Source of the DNA: a virus
Reading direction: 5' to 3' (one strand)
DNA length: 64,000 bases
Virus record (IMG/VR): IMGVR_UViG_3300036985_007703
Span: 1 to 64,000 of that record
Under the pieces are notes generated by a model that did no database searches, had not been told where the DNA came from, and saw nothing but the letters and a program-made list of their open reading frames with translations. Shown here one piece after another: positions 7,346 through 15,547 of the stretch. The stretch's first letter is position 1. Each line of letters starts with the position of its first letter. The position numbers and the translations under genes were made by a program.

Positions 7346-8104
7346 CTAGTAGCTCGCGCCCTTGGGCTCATCCCAGGGCTCTTTCCGCTTCGTCGAGGAC
7401 CGCGCCGCCAGCCGCTGGAGCTGGTCGAACGTGGGGATCGGGAACTCCTTGTAGTAGTCGTAGGGCCCCAGCTCCTTGAGGTGGTCCGGGTTGGCCCCGA
7501 GTTCGAGGAGGTAGCGCTTCACGTCCTGCAGCGCGATGCGCTCCACGAACTGGTGGTCCGAGCCCACGGTCTCGCTCAGCGAGCCTTCGCGGCTCACGTC
7601 CCACACGGTCCCCGCGAGGTCCCCGCCGTTGGCGATGGCCCGCTTGCGGAGGCGCGTCAGCACGCCGGGCTTGTCCTCCGACCCCCTCTTGGCCCCGTAG
7701 AGCTTGCGCATGAACTGGTAGCTCTTAGTGGGGTCCTTGACGCCCTTGTAGGCCGACAAGAGGGCCTTGCCGTTCTCGTACACGACCATGCCCAGGTCGA
7801 TCACCGTGAACCAGCCGAAGAAGAGCGGCCAGTTCTTGATCTCGCACAGGGGGCACCCCCGCCCGCCCGCGTTGTTGGGCAGCGCGTTCTTCTCCAGGCA
7901 GAGGTAGAGGTCATGCTCGTTGTTGATCTTCCAGGTGTCGTGGAAGTACGCGGGGAACGGCATCCCGTCGAGGAAGAGGATCCTGCGCGTCTCCCCGTCC
8001 TTCATGTAGAACTTGCGAAGGCCGAGGTCGCTAGCGTTCTTGTCCTTGCTGTAGTCCTCGGTGCTATCCCAGCCCGCTTGGGCCCATCCCGTCTGCTGTG
8101 TCAT
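7346..8104 (-). CDS. Putative phage ssDNA-binding protein
   Basis: 252 aa. The N-terminal region has FYMKDGETRRILFLDG and aromatic residues, then GGRGCPLCEIKNWPLFFGW, a Cys pair found in a group of phage single-strand-binding proteins that resemble T4 gp32 in layout; the C-terminus is rich in charged residues (KRKEPWDEPKG). The location beside primase, helicase and recA supports a replication role. The family call is from motif impression and is inference; a zinc-binding role for the CPLC site cannot be shown. Confidence 0.55.
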   Translation of the reverse strand: MTQQTGWAQAGWDSTEDYSKDKNASDLGLRKFYMKDGETRRILFLDGMPFPAYFHDTWKINNEHDLYLCLEKNALPNNAGGRGCPLCEIKNWPLFFGWFTVIDLGMVVYENGKALLSAYKGVKDPTKSYQFMRKLYGAKRGSEDKPGVLTRLRKRAIANGGDLAGTVWDVSREGSLSETVGSDHQFVERIALQDVKRYLLELGANPDHLKELGPYDYYKEFPIPTFDQLQRLAARSSTKRKEPWDEPKGASY

Positions 8105-8154
8105 GGTGTCTCGTCTTTCCTCGTGTTGCGCTCAGTCAACTGTGAGTGGGGATC

Positions 8155-8173
8155 CGATCACAACATGTGATCG
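8155..8173 (-). other. Leader stem-loop
   Basis: CGATCAC-N5-GTGATCG, a 7-bp stem in the leader between the promoter at 8179-8207 and the start of the ssDNA-binding-like gene. Confidence 0.6.
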
Positions 8174-8178
8174 CCCCC

Positions 8179-8207
8179 GTCCTACCGCATCCCACGTGGT
8201 TTGTCAA
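8179..8207 (-). promoter_or_regulatory. Sigma70-type promoter of the ssDNA-binding-protein gene
   Basis: GTTGACAAACC: -35 TTGACA (8207-8202), 17 bases, -10 TAGGAC (8184-8179). Confidence 0.7.
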
Positions 8208-9355
8208 CGCCCATCCTCGCCCACGGGAAGGCCCCACGCGCGCGCCTCCTCCCGCGTCGCCGTGCCGGGGTCCCGGCCCTCCGGCAGCACCACGGGGACC
8301 ACGCGCGTCCCCGTGCCCTGGAAGCGCCCCACGACCTCCGCGTTCATGCGCTGCCCCGCGAGGTCCCCGTCCCCGCACGCGTAGATGGGCTGGTCCCCCG
8401 CGAGCTGCGCCGCAAGGGCGAGCTGCGCCGCCGTGATGGCCGCCCCGAGGCACGCCATCGGCGCCCGCACCCCCATCTCGGCCAGCGCGATGGCGTCCGT
8501 CGGCCCCTCCACGAGCACCATGGGTTCCCCCGCCTGATGGAGGTGCGCCCCGTAGAGGAGCTGGCCCTTCGGCATGCCGGCCGTGTGGTAGTACTTCGTG
8601 TACCACGCCCCGCACTGCGGGCACTTGTGCGCCCGCTTGCCCTCGGCGTCCACCAGCGTGCGCCCGCAGCGGTAGCACCACTCCCGGTCCCAGTAGAGCC
8701 GCGCCGTGAACCCCGCCAGCCGCCCATCGGGCCAGCGCACGGGGAACACGAGGCGCCGCCGCCGCTCGTCGTGCCCGAGGCCCCACCGCCGGTATGTCGC
8801 CTCCGAGATCCCGCGCTCGCTGGCATAGGCCGGCATGGGCGCCGCGGCAAAGGCCTCGGCCTCGGCCTCGGGCGGGGGCACATAGGGGCGCGCCTCGCGC
8901 AGGGGCGCCGCCTCCCGCCCGTCGAGCCCGAGCTGCCGCCGGGGCATCGCCCCCACGTCGATCACGCGCGCTGCCCCCCGCAGGGCCCCGCCAGGGTTGT
9001 AGTCGAGCACGCGCGGGGGCGGCGCCGTCGGGGGCCCCAGGTCCTGCGCCTCGTTGAGCGCCGCCAGGTAGTAGCGCCCCCGCCGCACCCCCAGCTCCCA
9101 GACGAGCCCCACGAGCGAGCCGTGCGCCCCGCACGCGAGGCAACGGTAGGCCGCGCCCTCGCTGTCCACGAAGACCGAACACGAGGGGTGCTCGTCGCGC
9201 CCCCCGCGATGATTCCACTCCGCCATGGGGCATGCGAGGTCAATCTTGTCGCCCCGCACGCGCCGCTCCTGGATCCCCAACGCGTGCAGCACCGCCAGCG
9301 CCCGGCGGTGACTCCACGTGCCCCAGTGCCGCCTGGGCAACGCATGATCGTCCAT
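8204..9355 (-). CDS. DnaG-type primase (CHC2 zinc finger and Toprim)
   Basis: 383 aa. A CHC2-like zinc finger spans residues 42-76 (ACPMAEWNH, HPSCSVF, YRCLACGAHGSL). The middle has a second zinc ribbon WCYRCGRTLVD...HKCPQCGAWY. The Toprim part has VLVEGPTDAIALAEMG and YACGDGDLAGQRM, supplying the acidic metal ligands. It should make RNA primers with the DnaB helicase encoded just upstream. The stop overlaps the -35 box of the next promoter. Shorter than bacterial DnaG because the helicase-interaction domain is missing or reduced. Confidence 0.9.
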   Translation of the reverse strand: MDDHALPRRHWGTWSHRRALAVLHALGIQERRVRGDKIDLACPMAEWNHRGGRDEHPSCSVFVDSEGAAYRCLACGAHGSLVGLVWELGVRRGRYYLAALNEAQDLGPPTAPPPRVLDYNPGGALRGAARVIDVGAMPRRQLGLDGREAAPLREARPYVPPPEAEAEAFAAAPMPAYASERGISEATYRRWGLGHDERRRRLVFPVRWPDGRLAGFTARLYWDREWCYRCGRTLVDAEGKRAHKCPQCGAWYTKYYHTAGMPKGQLLYGAHLHQAGEPMVLVEGPTDAIALAEMGVRAPMACLGAAITAAQLALAAQLAGDQPIYACGDGDLAGQRMNAEVVGRFQGTGTRVVPVVLPEGRDPGTATREEARAWGLPVGEDGR

Positions 9356-9362
9356 GGGCCCC

Positions 9363-9578
9363 CTAATTCAGCGGCACATTGGCATCGTTGCACGCCTCGA
9401 TCACGAACCCCCGGATCTCCTCCAGCACGGATCCCTCCGCCTCCGTGGTCTCACCCTTGAGACGCCGGCGCAGGTGCTCCAGCAACTCGTCAATGACGGC
9501 ACGCAAGGCATCCCCGTGCAACGCATTGTCCAACGCCGGCCGGTCCTCCGGCAACGCAAACTCGATGGTTACGCGCAT
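9363..9578 (-). CDS. Hypothetical 71-aa protein between helicase and primase
   Basis: MRVTIEFALPEDRPALDNAL followed by helical sequence with RGFVIEACNDANVPLN at the end. No family recognised, although the N-terminal pattern resembles small phage proteins placed next to replication genes. Strong SD GGAGGG precedes ATG 9578, which also overlaps the DnaB stop region closely. Confidence 0.75.
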   Translation of the reverse strand: MRVTIEFALPEDRPALDNALHGDALRAVIDELLEHLRRRLKGETTEAEGSVLEEIRGFVIEACNDANVPLN

Positions 9579-9588
9579 CACACCCTCC

Positions 9589-12174
9589 CTAGAACGGCAG
9601 ATCGAGGTCGTCCTGCGGGGACGCCGCGGGCAGCGCCGCGACCGGCCCCGGCTTGAAGCCATCGTCGTTGTAGTCAACCCGCCCCGACTTCTGGATCTCG
9701 GTGAAGTTGCAGGCCGTGAAGTCCCAGTTGGTCTCCACGGGCCCCTCCGAGTAGCCGCGGCGGATCTTCAGCGGCACGTACCGCATGCGCCGGTCCAACT
9801 TCATGTCCGCGTCCTGCTCCATGGCGAACACCGCGTGGGCGTCCATGCCCACCTGGTCGGAGAAGGCGATCGTCCCGAGGCGCGTGCCGCCGCCCAGCTT
9901 CGCGCTGACCTCCTGGTTGCGGTTCTGCTGGCTGAACGCCACGAGCGCGAACTGGTGCCGCTTGGCCATGTTGAGCGACCACTCCAGCACGCGCTCCGTG
10001 CGCTCGAAGCGGTTGCCCGGCACCTTGAGGTTGTACAGCGTGTCCAGCAGGACGACGTCCGGGTGGATCGCCCGGATGCGCGCCTCGATGCTCCGCGGCG
10101 AGAGGTCGTCCTCCTGGTCCATGATCCAGATGCCGTCCGACGCGCTCAGGTCCGTCACCACGCGCTTGAGGCGCTGCAGCTCAAACTCGGTCAGGGTGCC
10201 CCGCACGAGCCCCGTCTGGCTCACGTGCGCCTGCACCGCGAAGAAGCGCTCGGCCACCTCCAGGCGGCTCATCTCCGGCGAGATGATCAGCACCCGGCGC
10301 CCCGCCTCCTTCCACGCGTGCTGCGCGAGGAGCACCAGGGTTACGGAGTTGTGGACCACTAGGTCATTGGCCACAAAGCTATGCGTCCCCATGACGGTTA
10401 GGTCATAGACCTCGTGTGCCCCGTCATCCTCCAAGCGCACAATCTCATCCCATGCGCAATCCAAGATGGGCCGCAGCGCGTGCGCTTCAAAGGCCTCCAC
10501 AAACGCCGCAAAAGTACGGCGGCTCACCGTGCGGCGCCGATACACCTTGTCTACCGAAGTGAATGTTGTCATTCCCAACGCCGCAGACATCTGCGCATAC
10601 CGCCGCACGCGCTCACTTGTCGTAAAGCCCCCCACGATGCGTTGCAGTGCTGCCTTGAGCTGCGGTAAAATCGGTACGTTATCCAAATTCGGGTTTACCG
10701 CATCCATCAACCGCGCGCACTTCGCCGCCTTCGCCCCGACGATCGGGAGGGCCTCGCGGAACGCCTGGTGACACGTGGCGTTGATGGTAAAGGTCCAGGA
10801 ATCGAACACTGCACCGTCCAACTTGACGGGCTTAAACCGGATGCGCCCATGTACCCCAAAGCGCAACATGAGGCGCTGCACCTGATACACCATCTCGCGC
10901 GAGGCCAACCCTAATTCAGCCACATAGTACGACTCTCCCCGCCGCGTCTTTAATGTCGGGAAGGATCCGTCACAGCTCCACAGCATACCCAAGAAGCGCG
11001 CTAGCGATTGGTTGTCGTACTGAAACACACGATCTGGGATTGTCTTGTGCTTCGACAGCACGCGCCCCACGCCCCACGCCTTGAGCAATTCTCCGATTGG
11101 ATTAGCCCCATGTCCCTGCACCCCATCCACACGACGCACCGTATACGTTGGCCCCTCAGCGGATGTTTTGTTTAGCTCTCCACCAAAATGCTCAACAGCC
11201 GCACGCACCCTCTCAACAACCCCAGCATCCTTCTTCGTAAAGAAAATCCCTGTATTCGTCAGACCACCATCAGCCAGCAACGCCGCGATCAGCTCGGGCT
11301 CATGCGGCCCCGGCGCAATTGGGCGCTCCGGCTCAGGCACCACGCGCGGCACCGCCACGTAGTCCCCCACCTGCAGCTCGTCCATGCGCCGCCACCCATC
11401 TACCGTCCACACGGGATGCTCGGGCGTCGCCGACAGCTCGCGCCCCCCATGCGTGGTGAGCTTGCGGCACTCCTTCGTGCCCATCGGCAAGAACGCGTCG
11501 GGCGTGACGGCTTGGATGCGCCCGTCCAGGTGGCGCGTAAACACGCGCTCCCGCCCACGCACCACCTCCGCGATAGTCTTATAAACACCCGTTTCTGCAC
11601 ACATAACAGGTGTATCGTATCGGGCACACTTGCCCATACCGGGGCGCCCCACGAACATCGTGAGGGTGCCCGGCCACATCCCCTGGGTCATCGCCGTCAT
11701 GCTCGGCCAGGGGTAGGGCACCCCCACGTAGCCCTGGAGCATCCGCTCGTAGGTCGAGACCACGTCCGCCCCCGCCGCGAACAGCGTCTTGGGCGGGGCC
11801 TGCTCCTGCACCGCGCTGCTCTCGACGAGCGCCTGGAGGTTGGTCAGGGCGCCACCGGGATCGTTGCCCCGCATGGCCCCCATCGCGTTCTCGATGCCCT
11901 CCCGCAGCTGGCGGAAGAGCTTGCGGCTCCGCACCTCCGCGAGCACGTAGCCGGGGTCCGTGCCGGGATCCTCGGGCGTGACCCCGCAGAGGTCGACCAC
12001 GGCCACGGTCCCCGGCAGCGTCCCGTAGTCGCGCACGTGGTCCGCGATGAAGCCGAAGGCCCGCCGCGCTTCGGGCAGGTCACAATCCATCGGGCCGATG
12101 CCCGTCCCCACGATCCGGTCATAGTGGTCGCGCGAGACTAAGAGGGCCCACAGCAAGTTGCGATCAAGATCCAT
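9589..12174 (-). CDS. dnaB: Replicative DnaB-type helicase interrupted by an intein
   Basis: 861 aa precursor, 434 aa after splicing. N-extein residues 1-182 hold the DnaB N-terminal domain and end in the Walker A motif GRPGMGK; the intein (183-609) follows and the C-extein resumes with Ser as SVTLVLLAQHAW, continuing the ATPase core (LIISPEMSRLEVAERF, DVVLLDTLYNL, FSQQNRNQEVSAKLGGG). The helicase unwinds the fork as a hexamer; splicing is required because the intein splits the ATP-binding loop. ATG 12174 has the SD AAGGGGGG. The helicase loader and primase are its direct neighbours. Confidence 0.93.
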   Translation of the reverse strand: MDLDRNLLWALLVSRDHYDRIVGTGIGPMDCDLPEARRAFGFIADHVRDYGTLPGTVAVVDLCGVTPEDPGTDPGYVLAEVRSRKLFRQLREGIENAMGAMRGNDPGGALTNLQALVESSAVQEQAPPKTLFAAGADVVSTYERMLQGYVGVPYPWPSMTAMTQGMWPGTLTMFVGRPGMGKCARYDTPVMCAETGVYKTIAEVVRGRERVFTRHLDGRIQAVTPDAFLPMGTKECRKLTTHGGRELSATPEHPVWTVDGWRRMDELQVGDYVAVPRVVPEPERPIAPGPHEPELIAALLADGGLTNTGIFFTKKDAGVVERVRAAVEHFGGELNKTSAEGPTYTVRRVDGVQGHGANPIGELLKAWGVGRVLSKHKTIPDRVFQYDNQSLARFLGMLWSCDGSFPTLKTRRGESYYVAELGLASREMVYQVQRLMLRFGVHGRIRFKPVKLDGAVFDSWTFTINATCHQAFREALPIVGAKAAKCARLMDAVNPNLDNVPILPQLKAALQRIVGGFTTSERVRRYAQMSAALGMTTFTSVDKVYRRRTVSRRTFAAFVEAFEAHALRPILDCAWDEIVRLEDDGAHEVYDLTVMGTHSFVANDLVVHNSVTLVLLAQHAWKEAGRRVLIISPEMSRLEVAERFFAVQAHVSQTGLVRGTLTEFELQRLKRVVTDLSASDGIWIMDQEDDLSPRSIEARIRAIHPDVVLLDTLYNLKVPGNRFERTERVLEWSLNMAKRHQFALVAFSQQNRNQEVSAKLGGGTRLGTIAFSDQVGMDAHAVFAMEQDADMKLDRRMRYVPLKIRRGYSEGPVETNWDFTACNFTEIQKSGRVDYNDDGFKPGPVAALPAASPQDDLDLPF
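10348..11628 (-). mobile_element. Intein with LAGLIDADG homing endonuclease in DnaB
   Basis: 427 codons. It starts at Cys (CARYDTPVMCAETG), has the block B Thr-x-x-His region in ATPEHPVW and ends VVHN before Ser+1, the normal splice junctions. Two LAGLIDADG-type helices are visible, ELIAALLADGGL and FLGMLWSCDGSF, with Asp residues at the catalytic spots, so the homing nuclease may be active. The DNA is clearly less GC-rich than the extein sequence on both sides, which suggests recent arrival. The insertion point in the P-loop between Lys and Ser is a favourite intein site in ATPases. Confidence 0.93.
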
Positions 12175-12185
12175 GTGCGCCCCCC

Positions 12186-12875
12186 TTATCGCGGCTTGTC
12201 GCCGGTGAAGATCATCTCTACCACGTCATCGAGCGCGCCCTCGCGGAGGTCGGCCCCCACCATCGCGATCGGCACCGCGGTCTCGCTCAGCATGTGGATC
12301 GTGCTCGCCTTGAGGTACTCCTCCAGCTGGCTCGCGTCGCCCTTCCGCCGGGGGATCGCGCTCATGTTGGTCGTGATCAGCGTCGTGCGGCAGTAGGCGC
12401 CCCGGAAGCGCAGCAGCTCGTCCAGCAGGCGCTCCTCGGCCCCCTCCTTGTCGCGCACCCCCTTCCCGAGGTCGTCGAGCACGAGCACGTCCACGTCGAG
12501 GATGCGCTCCCAGAGGAGCTTCTCCCCCTCGAAGCCCTTACTCCCGAACTTGATGTCCTTGAGGGCCGCGGCCTCGATAAACAGCCCCGTGTTCCCGCGC
12601 CGGCGCGCCTCCTTGAGGGCGATCACGGCCGCTGAGGTCTTGCCCGTGCCGTTCTTCCCGTGCAGCACGAGGCCCACGCCGCGCGCCAGCATGTCGTCCA
12701 GGGCCACGAGGTAGTTGTACAGCTCCATCTTGTGCGGCCCCGCGCTTACCCCGTCGAAGTGCGCGTCGCGATAGCGCAAGGGGATCCGCATCCGCTCCAT
12801 GTCCTTGAGGTTCAGCTGCCGGCGCATCCCGCTGCGCGCCTCGGCCACCTGCTCCAGGTCCTGCTCATCAGTCAT
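12186..12875 (-). CDS. DnaC/IstB-like AAA+ helicase loader
   Basis: 229 aa. Walker A GKNGTGKTSAAV near residues 68-79, Walker B VDVLVLDDLGKG near 125-136, sensor 1 TLITTNMS, and the Arg-rich C-terminal region; the order matches DnaC-type loaders that place DnaB on DNA. ATG 12875 overlaps the previous gene by 8 bases. Just upstream of dnaB in transcription order, so the trio loader-helicase-primase forms a replisome module. Confidence 0.9.
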   Translation of the reverse strand: MTDEQDLEQVAEARSGMRRQLNLKDMERMRIPLRYRDAHFDGVSAGPHKMELYNYLVALDDMLARGVGLVLHGKNGTGKTSAAVIALKEARRRGNTGLFIEAAALKDIKFGSKGFEGEKLLWERILDVDVLVLDDLGKGVRDKEGAEERLLDELLRFRGAYCRTTLITTNMSAIPRRKGDASQLEEYLKASTIHMLSETAVPIAMVGADLREGALDDVVEMIFTGDKPR

Positions 12876-13461
12876 GGCGTCCACCGCCCTCCGGGCCGTC
12901 CCACTCGTCAAAGTTCTTCTTGCGCTCGCGCGCCTCGTCCTTCGCCGCCCCCTTGCGCGGCGCCCGCAGCGCGGGGACCTCGCCCCGCAACTGCCAGGCG
13001 TCGAAGACGCGCCCCCGCGCAGCATACAGCATATCGATCGTGGGGGGATCCCCCTTGGCCGCGCGGGCCATGGTCGCCTCGACCACAGCGCGCACGAGGT
13101 CCCAGCCGTACTCCTGCACGAGCAGCTTGGCCCAGCGCTTCTGCACGACGGTCCAGGCCGGGGGCTGGTAGTCCTTCCCGTAGCGCTCCTGCATGGCCCC
13201 CCGCCATACCCGCGCCACGTCGCCCGCGTTGCGGGCCCGCGCCGCCGCCGCCGTGGCATCCGCCGCCGCGGTCTCCACCTGCGCCGCCGTCATGGACTCC
13301 GCCCCCGCGGGAGCCCGTGGAGCCCGCCCCTCGGGGCGCTGCGCCCGCATCACCGCCTTCATGGCGCGCGCCGCAAGCGACCGCGCCTGCGCCTCAGCCG
13401 AGATCGCCTGCAGTTCCGCGAGCCCCGGCCGCCGCCGCGTTGTCGTTGGATTCTGTGTCAT
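12868..13461 (-). CDS. Replication accessory protein, unknown family
   Basis: 197 aa. A long Ala/Arg helical N-terminal region precedes a globular part (YGKDYQPPAWTVVQKRWAKL, EYGWDLVRAVVEATMARAA) and a charged tail. The place before the helicase loader, overlapping it by 8 bases, suggests a replication-initiation or loader-partner role like phage DnaD/DnaT-type proteins; no motif proves it. SD GAGGG stands before ATG 13461. Confidence 0.65.
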   Translation of the reverse strand: MTQNPTTTRRRPGLAELQAISAEAQARSLAARAMKAVMRAQRPEGRAPRAPAGAESMTAAQVETAAADATAAAARARNAGDVARVWRGAMQERYGKDYQPPAWTVVQKRWAKLLVQEYGWDLVRAVVEATMARAAKGDPPTIDMLYAARGRVFDAWQLRGEVPALRAPRKGAAKDEARERKKNFDEWDGPEGGGRHD

Positions 13462-13774
13462 CGTCAGCCCTCAACTGTTCGCCGCGGTGATCCACCGCGG
13501 CCCTGCTCTCAACTATGACAAACTGCGGGGCCTCGACCGTGAGGACCCGCCCGCTCTCCAGCCGCACCGCGAGCCGCGCCCACCGCGCGCGCCCCCCGTG
13601 CAGCCGCATCCGCCCGTCGATCCGGGCCGTAAACTCCTGCGCCTCTGCCGCGCGCATCGCCTCCACGCAGTCACGCCACGTCTCCACGACCTCGACCACG
13701 CCCTCCTCGGGGTGGAGGTCGTCCCCGACGATCCGCGCGCGATCCCCGAGGTACGCGGGGCGCGTGGCCCTCAC
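13394..13774 (-). CDS. Hypothetical 126-aa protein
   Basis: GTG start overlaps the previous stop (GTGA). Predicted product opens VRATRPAYLGDRARIVGDDL and is beta-rich in the middle (RLHGGRARWARLAVRLESGR, TVEAPQFVIVES). It runs 68 bases into the next gene, a long overlap for this genome, so the last 20 residues may be less reliable. No family recognised. Confidence 0.6.
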   Translation of the reverse strand: MRATRPAYLGDRARIVGDDLHPEEGVVEVVETWRDCVEAMRAAEAQEFTARIDGRMRLHGGRARWARLAVRLESGRVLTVEAPQFVIVESRAAVDHRGEQLRADDDTESNDNAAAAGARGTAGDLG

Positions 13775-14187
13775 AGCGGCACCAGGCGCGCCCACAGGCC
13801 GGGGCACACGCGGTCCACCACCTGCGGCGGCACGCTCTCCGCGCCCAGCCACGCGGGGGCCCGCAGCTCCCGCGCATCCCACGCCCAGCCATCGATCCGC
13901 AGCACGCGCCGGCGCACCACGTTGCGCGAGATCCGGTGCAGGGAGGCCACGCCATCCGCGCACGCCACGCTGTCCAGCAGGCGCTCCTGCCAGGGCATCC
14001 CAAACCGCCCCGGCGCGATCTCGACGGCAACCCCCGGCGCGACGAGCCCCCGCCGCACCGCGCGATCCTCGGCGAGGACCATGGCCCCCGTCGCCAGGCC
14101 CATGGCGCGCAGCACATCGCCGTCGAGCGCCGCAAACACCCCACGCCGCGCCACCGCCGCCTGGGGCCGCCTGGCCAACGCGTGCAT
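13771..14187 (-). CDS. Hypothetical 138-aa protein
   Basis: ATG 14187 overlaps the upstream stop as ATGA. The sequence MHALARRPQAAVARRGVFAA and GMPWQERLLDSVACADGVAS is mixed alpha/beta, with no motif I recognise. Coupled to the KH-domain gene upstream. Confidence 0.65.
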   Translation of the reverse strand: MHALARRPQAAVARRGVFAALDGDVLRAMGLATGAMVLAEDRAVRRGLVAPGVAVEIAPGRFGMPWQERLLDSVACADGVASLHRISRNVVRRRVLRIDGWAWDARELRAPAWLGAESVPPQVVDRVCPGLWARLVPL

Positions 14188-14552
14188 CACGCCCCGCGCC
14201 TCGCCACCCCGCCCGCGCTGCGGCGGCTCTTGTTCTCGCTCTCCGTGATGTAATCGAGGTCCATGTGGACCCCAGCCTTGCCCTGGAAGGCCGCCACAAA
14301 CGACCGCAGCGAGCAGATGAGATGCGCGTTGCGCCCCACCACCTGCCCCACGTCGTCGGGGTGCGTGTGCAACTCCGCGATGAGCCGACTCGCGCCAGGC
14401 ACCACGTCCACGACCACCCGCTCGGGGTGGTTGACGATGGTCTTCACGACCACCTCGATCAGCCCCCGCAGCTCCTCGATCACGCCCTGCGGGATGCGCG
14501 CCCGCCGGTCCTCGGCCTGCTGTTCCGCCTGCTGTCCTTGCATCTCTGCCAC
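14187..14552 (-). CDS. KH-domain RNA-binding protein (KhpA/YlqC-like)
   Basis: 121 aa. After a Gln-rich start, residues about 28-95 fit KhpA: LRGLIEVVVKTIVNHPERVV, then VIGARNA-like GQVVGRNAHLICSLRSFV, the KH-fold signature (family pattern DxGxVIGxxGxxxxxLR), then VHMDLDYI. The Gly-Arg-Asn-Ala tetrapeptide replaces the usual GKxG loop. In bacteria KhpA binds RNA with KhpB and affects small-RNA and cell-division pathways; a phage copy may tune phage or host RNA. Start GTG 14552 versus ATG 14543 is open. Confidence 0.8.
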   Translation of the reverse strand: MAEMQGQQAEQQAEDRRARIPQGVIEELRGLIEVVVKTIVNHPERVVVDVVPGASRLIAELHTHPDDVGQVVGRNAHLICSLRSFVAAFQGKAGVHMDLDYITESENKSRRSAGGVARRGA

Positions 14553-14564
14553 CGTTCCGCTGAG

Positions 14565-14870
14565 CTAGAAGCCCAGCTCGCTGTCGGCGCGCTCGCGCGC
14601 GGCCACCCGCTCATCCACATCCTGCTTAGTTAGCCCTGCCCGCCGCCGCCCGTTCGTGCACCGCGCGCGCTCCCGCGCCTCGCGCAACTCCCGCAACTTG
14701 CCCCCGTAGGTCCGCGCCTGGCGCTGGATCCACGAGCCGTCCGCCGCTACGAGCCCCACGCCCGCCCGCAGCCCCTCGCGAAGGGCTAGCAGCCGTTGAC
14801 GCACTTGTGGGTTGATCTTGATGCACAGCAGTTCATCCAACAGCATCACCGCATCGTCGTAGCCGTCCAC
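14565..14870 (-). CDS. Hypothetical 101-aa helical protein
   Basis: Mostly helical with charged repeats (LREARERARCTNGRRR, DVDERVAARERADSELGF). No family recognised. GTG 14870 is preferred over TTG 14876 because GAGG lies 6 bases before it. Confidence 0.6.
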   Translation of the reverse strand: MDGYDDAVMLLDELLCIKINPQVRQRLLALREGLRAGVGLVAADGSWIQRQARTYGGKLRELREARERARCTNGRRRAGLTKQDVDERVAARERADSELGF

Positions 14871-14926
14871 GTTCAACCTCGCAACACGGGCACATCGGCC
14901 GTGCCCCAGCTTACCCGCGCAACCGC

Positions 14927-15547
14927 CTACCGCGCAAGATCGGGGGTCGCCCCAATCGCAAACGCCCCCAACGCCCGTGGGCCCTCCCAGCGCACGGGAT
15001 GGACCTTATCGAGCACCCGCATGGCCGCCTCCAGGCCCCCCGCCCGGTAGGTCGCGCCCCGCAGCGCGAGCCCCGCGAGGTCCTCCGTGAGGGGCGGCAC
15101 CCAGGGGCCCACCAGATCGTAGGTGGCCTCCGCGACCACCCATGCCCCCTCCTCCAGGGGGGAGAACCACCCCGGCACGTCCGCAGCGCGCTCCCCCCAG
15201 CCCCCCACGACCAGCCCAACGGCGTGTCGCATGAGGCCGAAGGCCAGCCACTCAAAGCGCTCCAGCGGGGCCAGCGCCAGCACCGCCGTCAGCGGCAGGG
15301 GGATCTGCCCCAGCAGCGCCCACTCCGGCATCGTCCGCAGCTCCATGGGGCGCCCCCGCGCCACCTCCTGGCCGTCCGGCCCCAGGTGGACCCAGGTCGA
15401 GCCCTCCCACACGATCCGATCCTGCACCTCCAGCGTGAGCCCCGTGGGGCCCCGCGTCGCCCGCACCCACAGGCCGTCCGGGCTGCGCCCCCAGTGCACG
15501 CTCGGCGGCGCCATGCTCGGCCCGCTCACGCGCCAATGCGGCCTCAT
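14927..15547 (-). CDS. Hypothetical 206-aa protein, long out-of-frame overlap with its neighbour
   Basis: Well-behaved sequence with many Trp and turns (GLWVRATRGPTGLTLEVQDR, WLAFGLMRHAVGLVVGGWGE, VPGWFSPLEEGAWVVAEATY), high GC at third positions and no recognised family. Start is ATG 15547 or Met12 at 15514. The preceding gene reads another frame through the first 296 bases of this one; see that entry. Confidence 0.65.
   Translation of the reverse strand: MRPHWRVSGPSMAPPSVHWGRSPDGLWVRATRGPTGLTLEVQDRIVWEGSTWVHLGPDGQEVARGRPMELRTMPEWALLGQIPLPLTAVLALAPLERFEWLAFGLMRHAVGLVVGGWGERAADVPGWFSPLEEGAWVVAEATYDLVGPWVPPLTEDLAGLALRGATYRAGGLEAAMRVLDKVHPVRWEGPRALGAFAIGATPDLAR

Noticed and set aside
9579-9677. 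Upstream extension of the 71-aa gene to 9677
   Set aside because: The extra codons overlap the DnaB end and are Arg/Ser-rich shadow sequence; the SD before 9578 decides the start.
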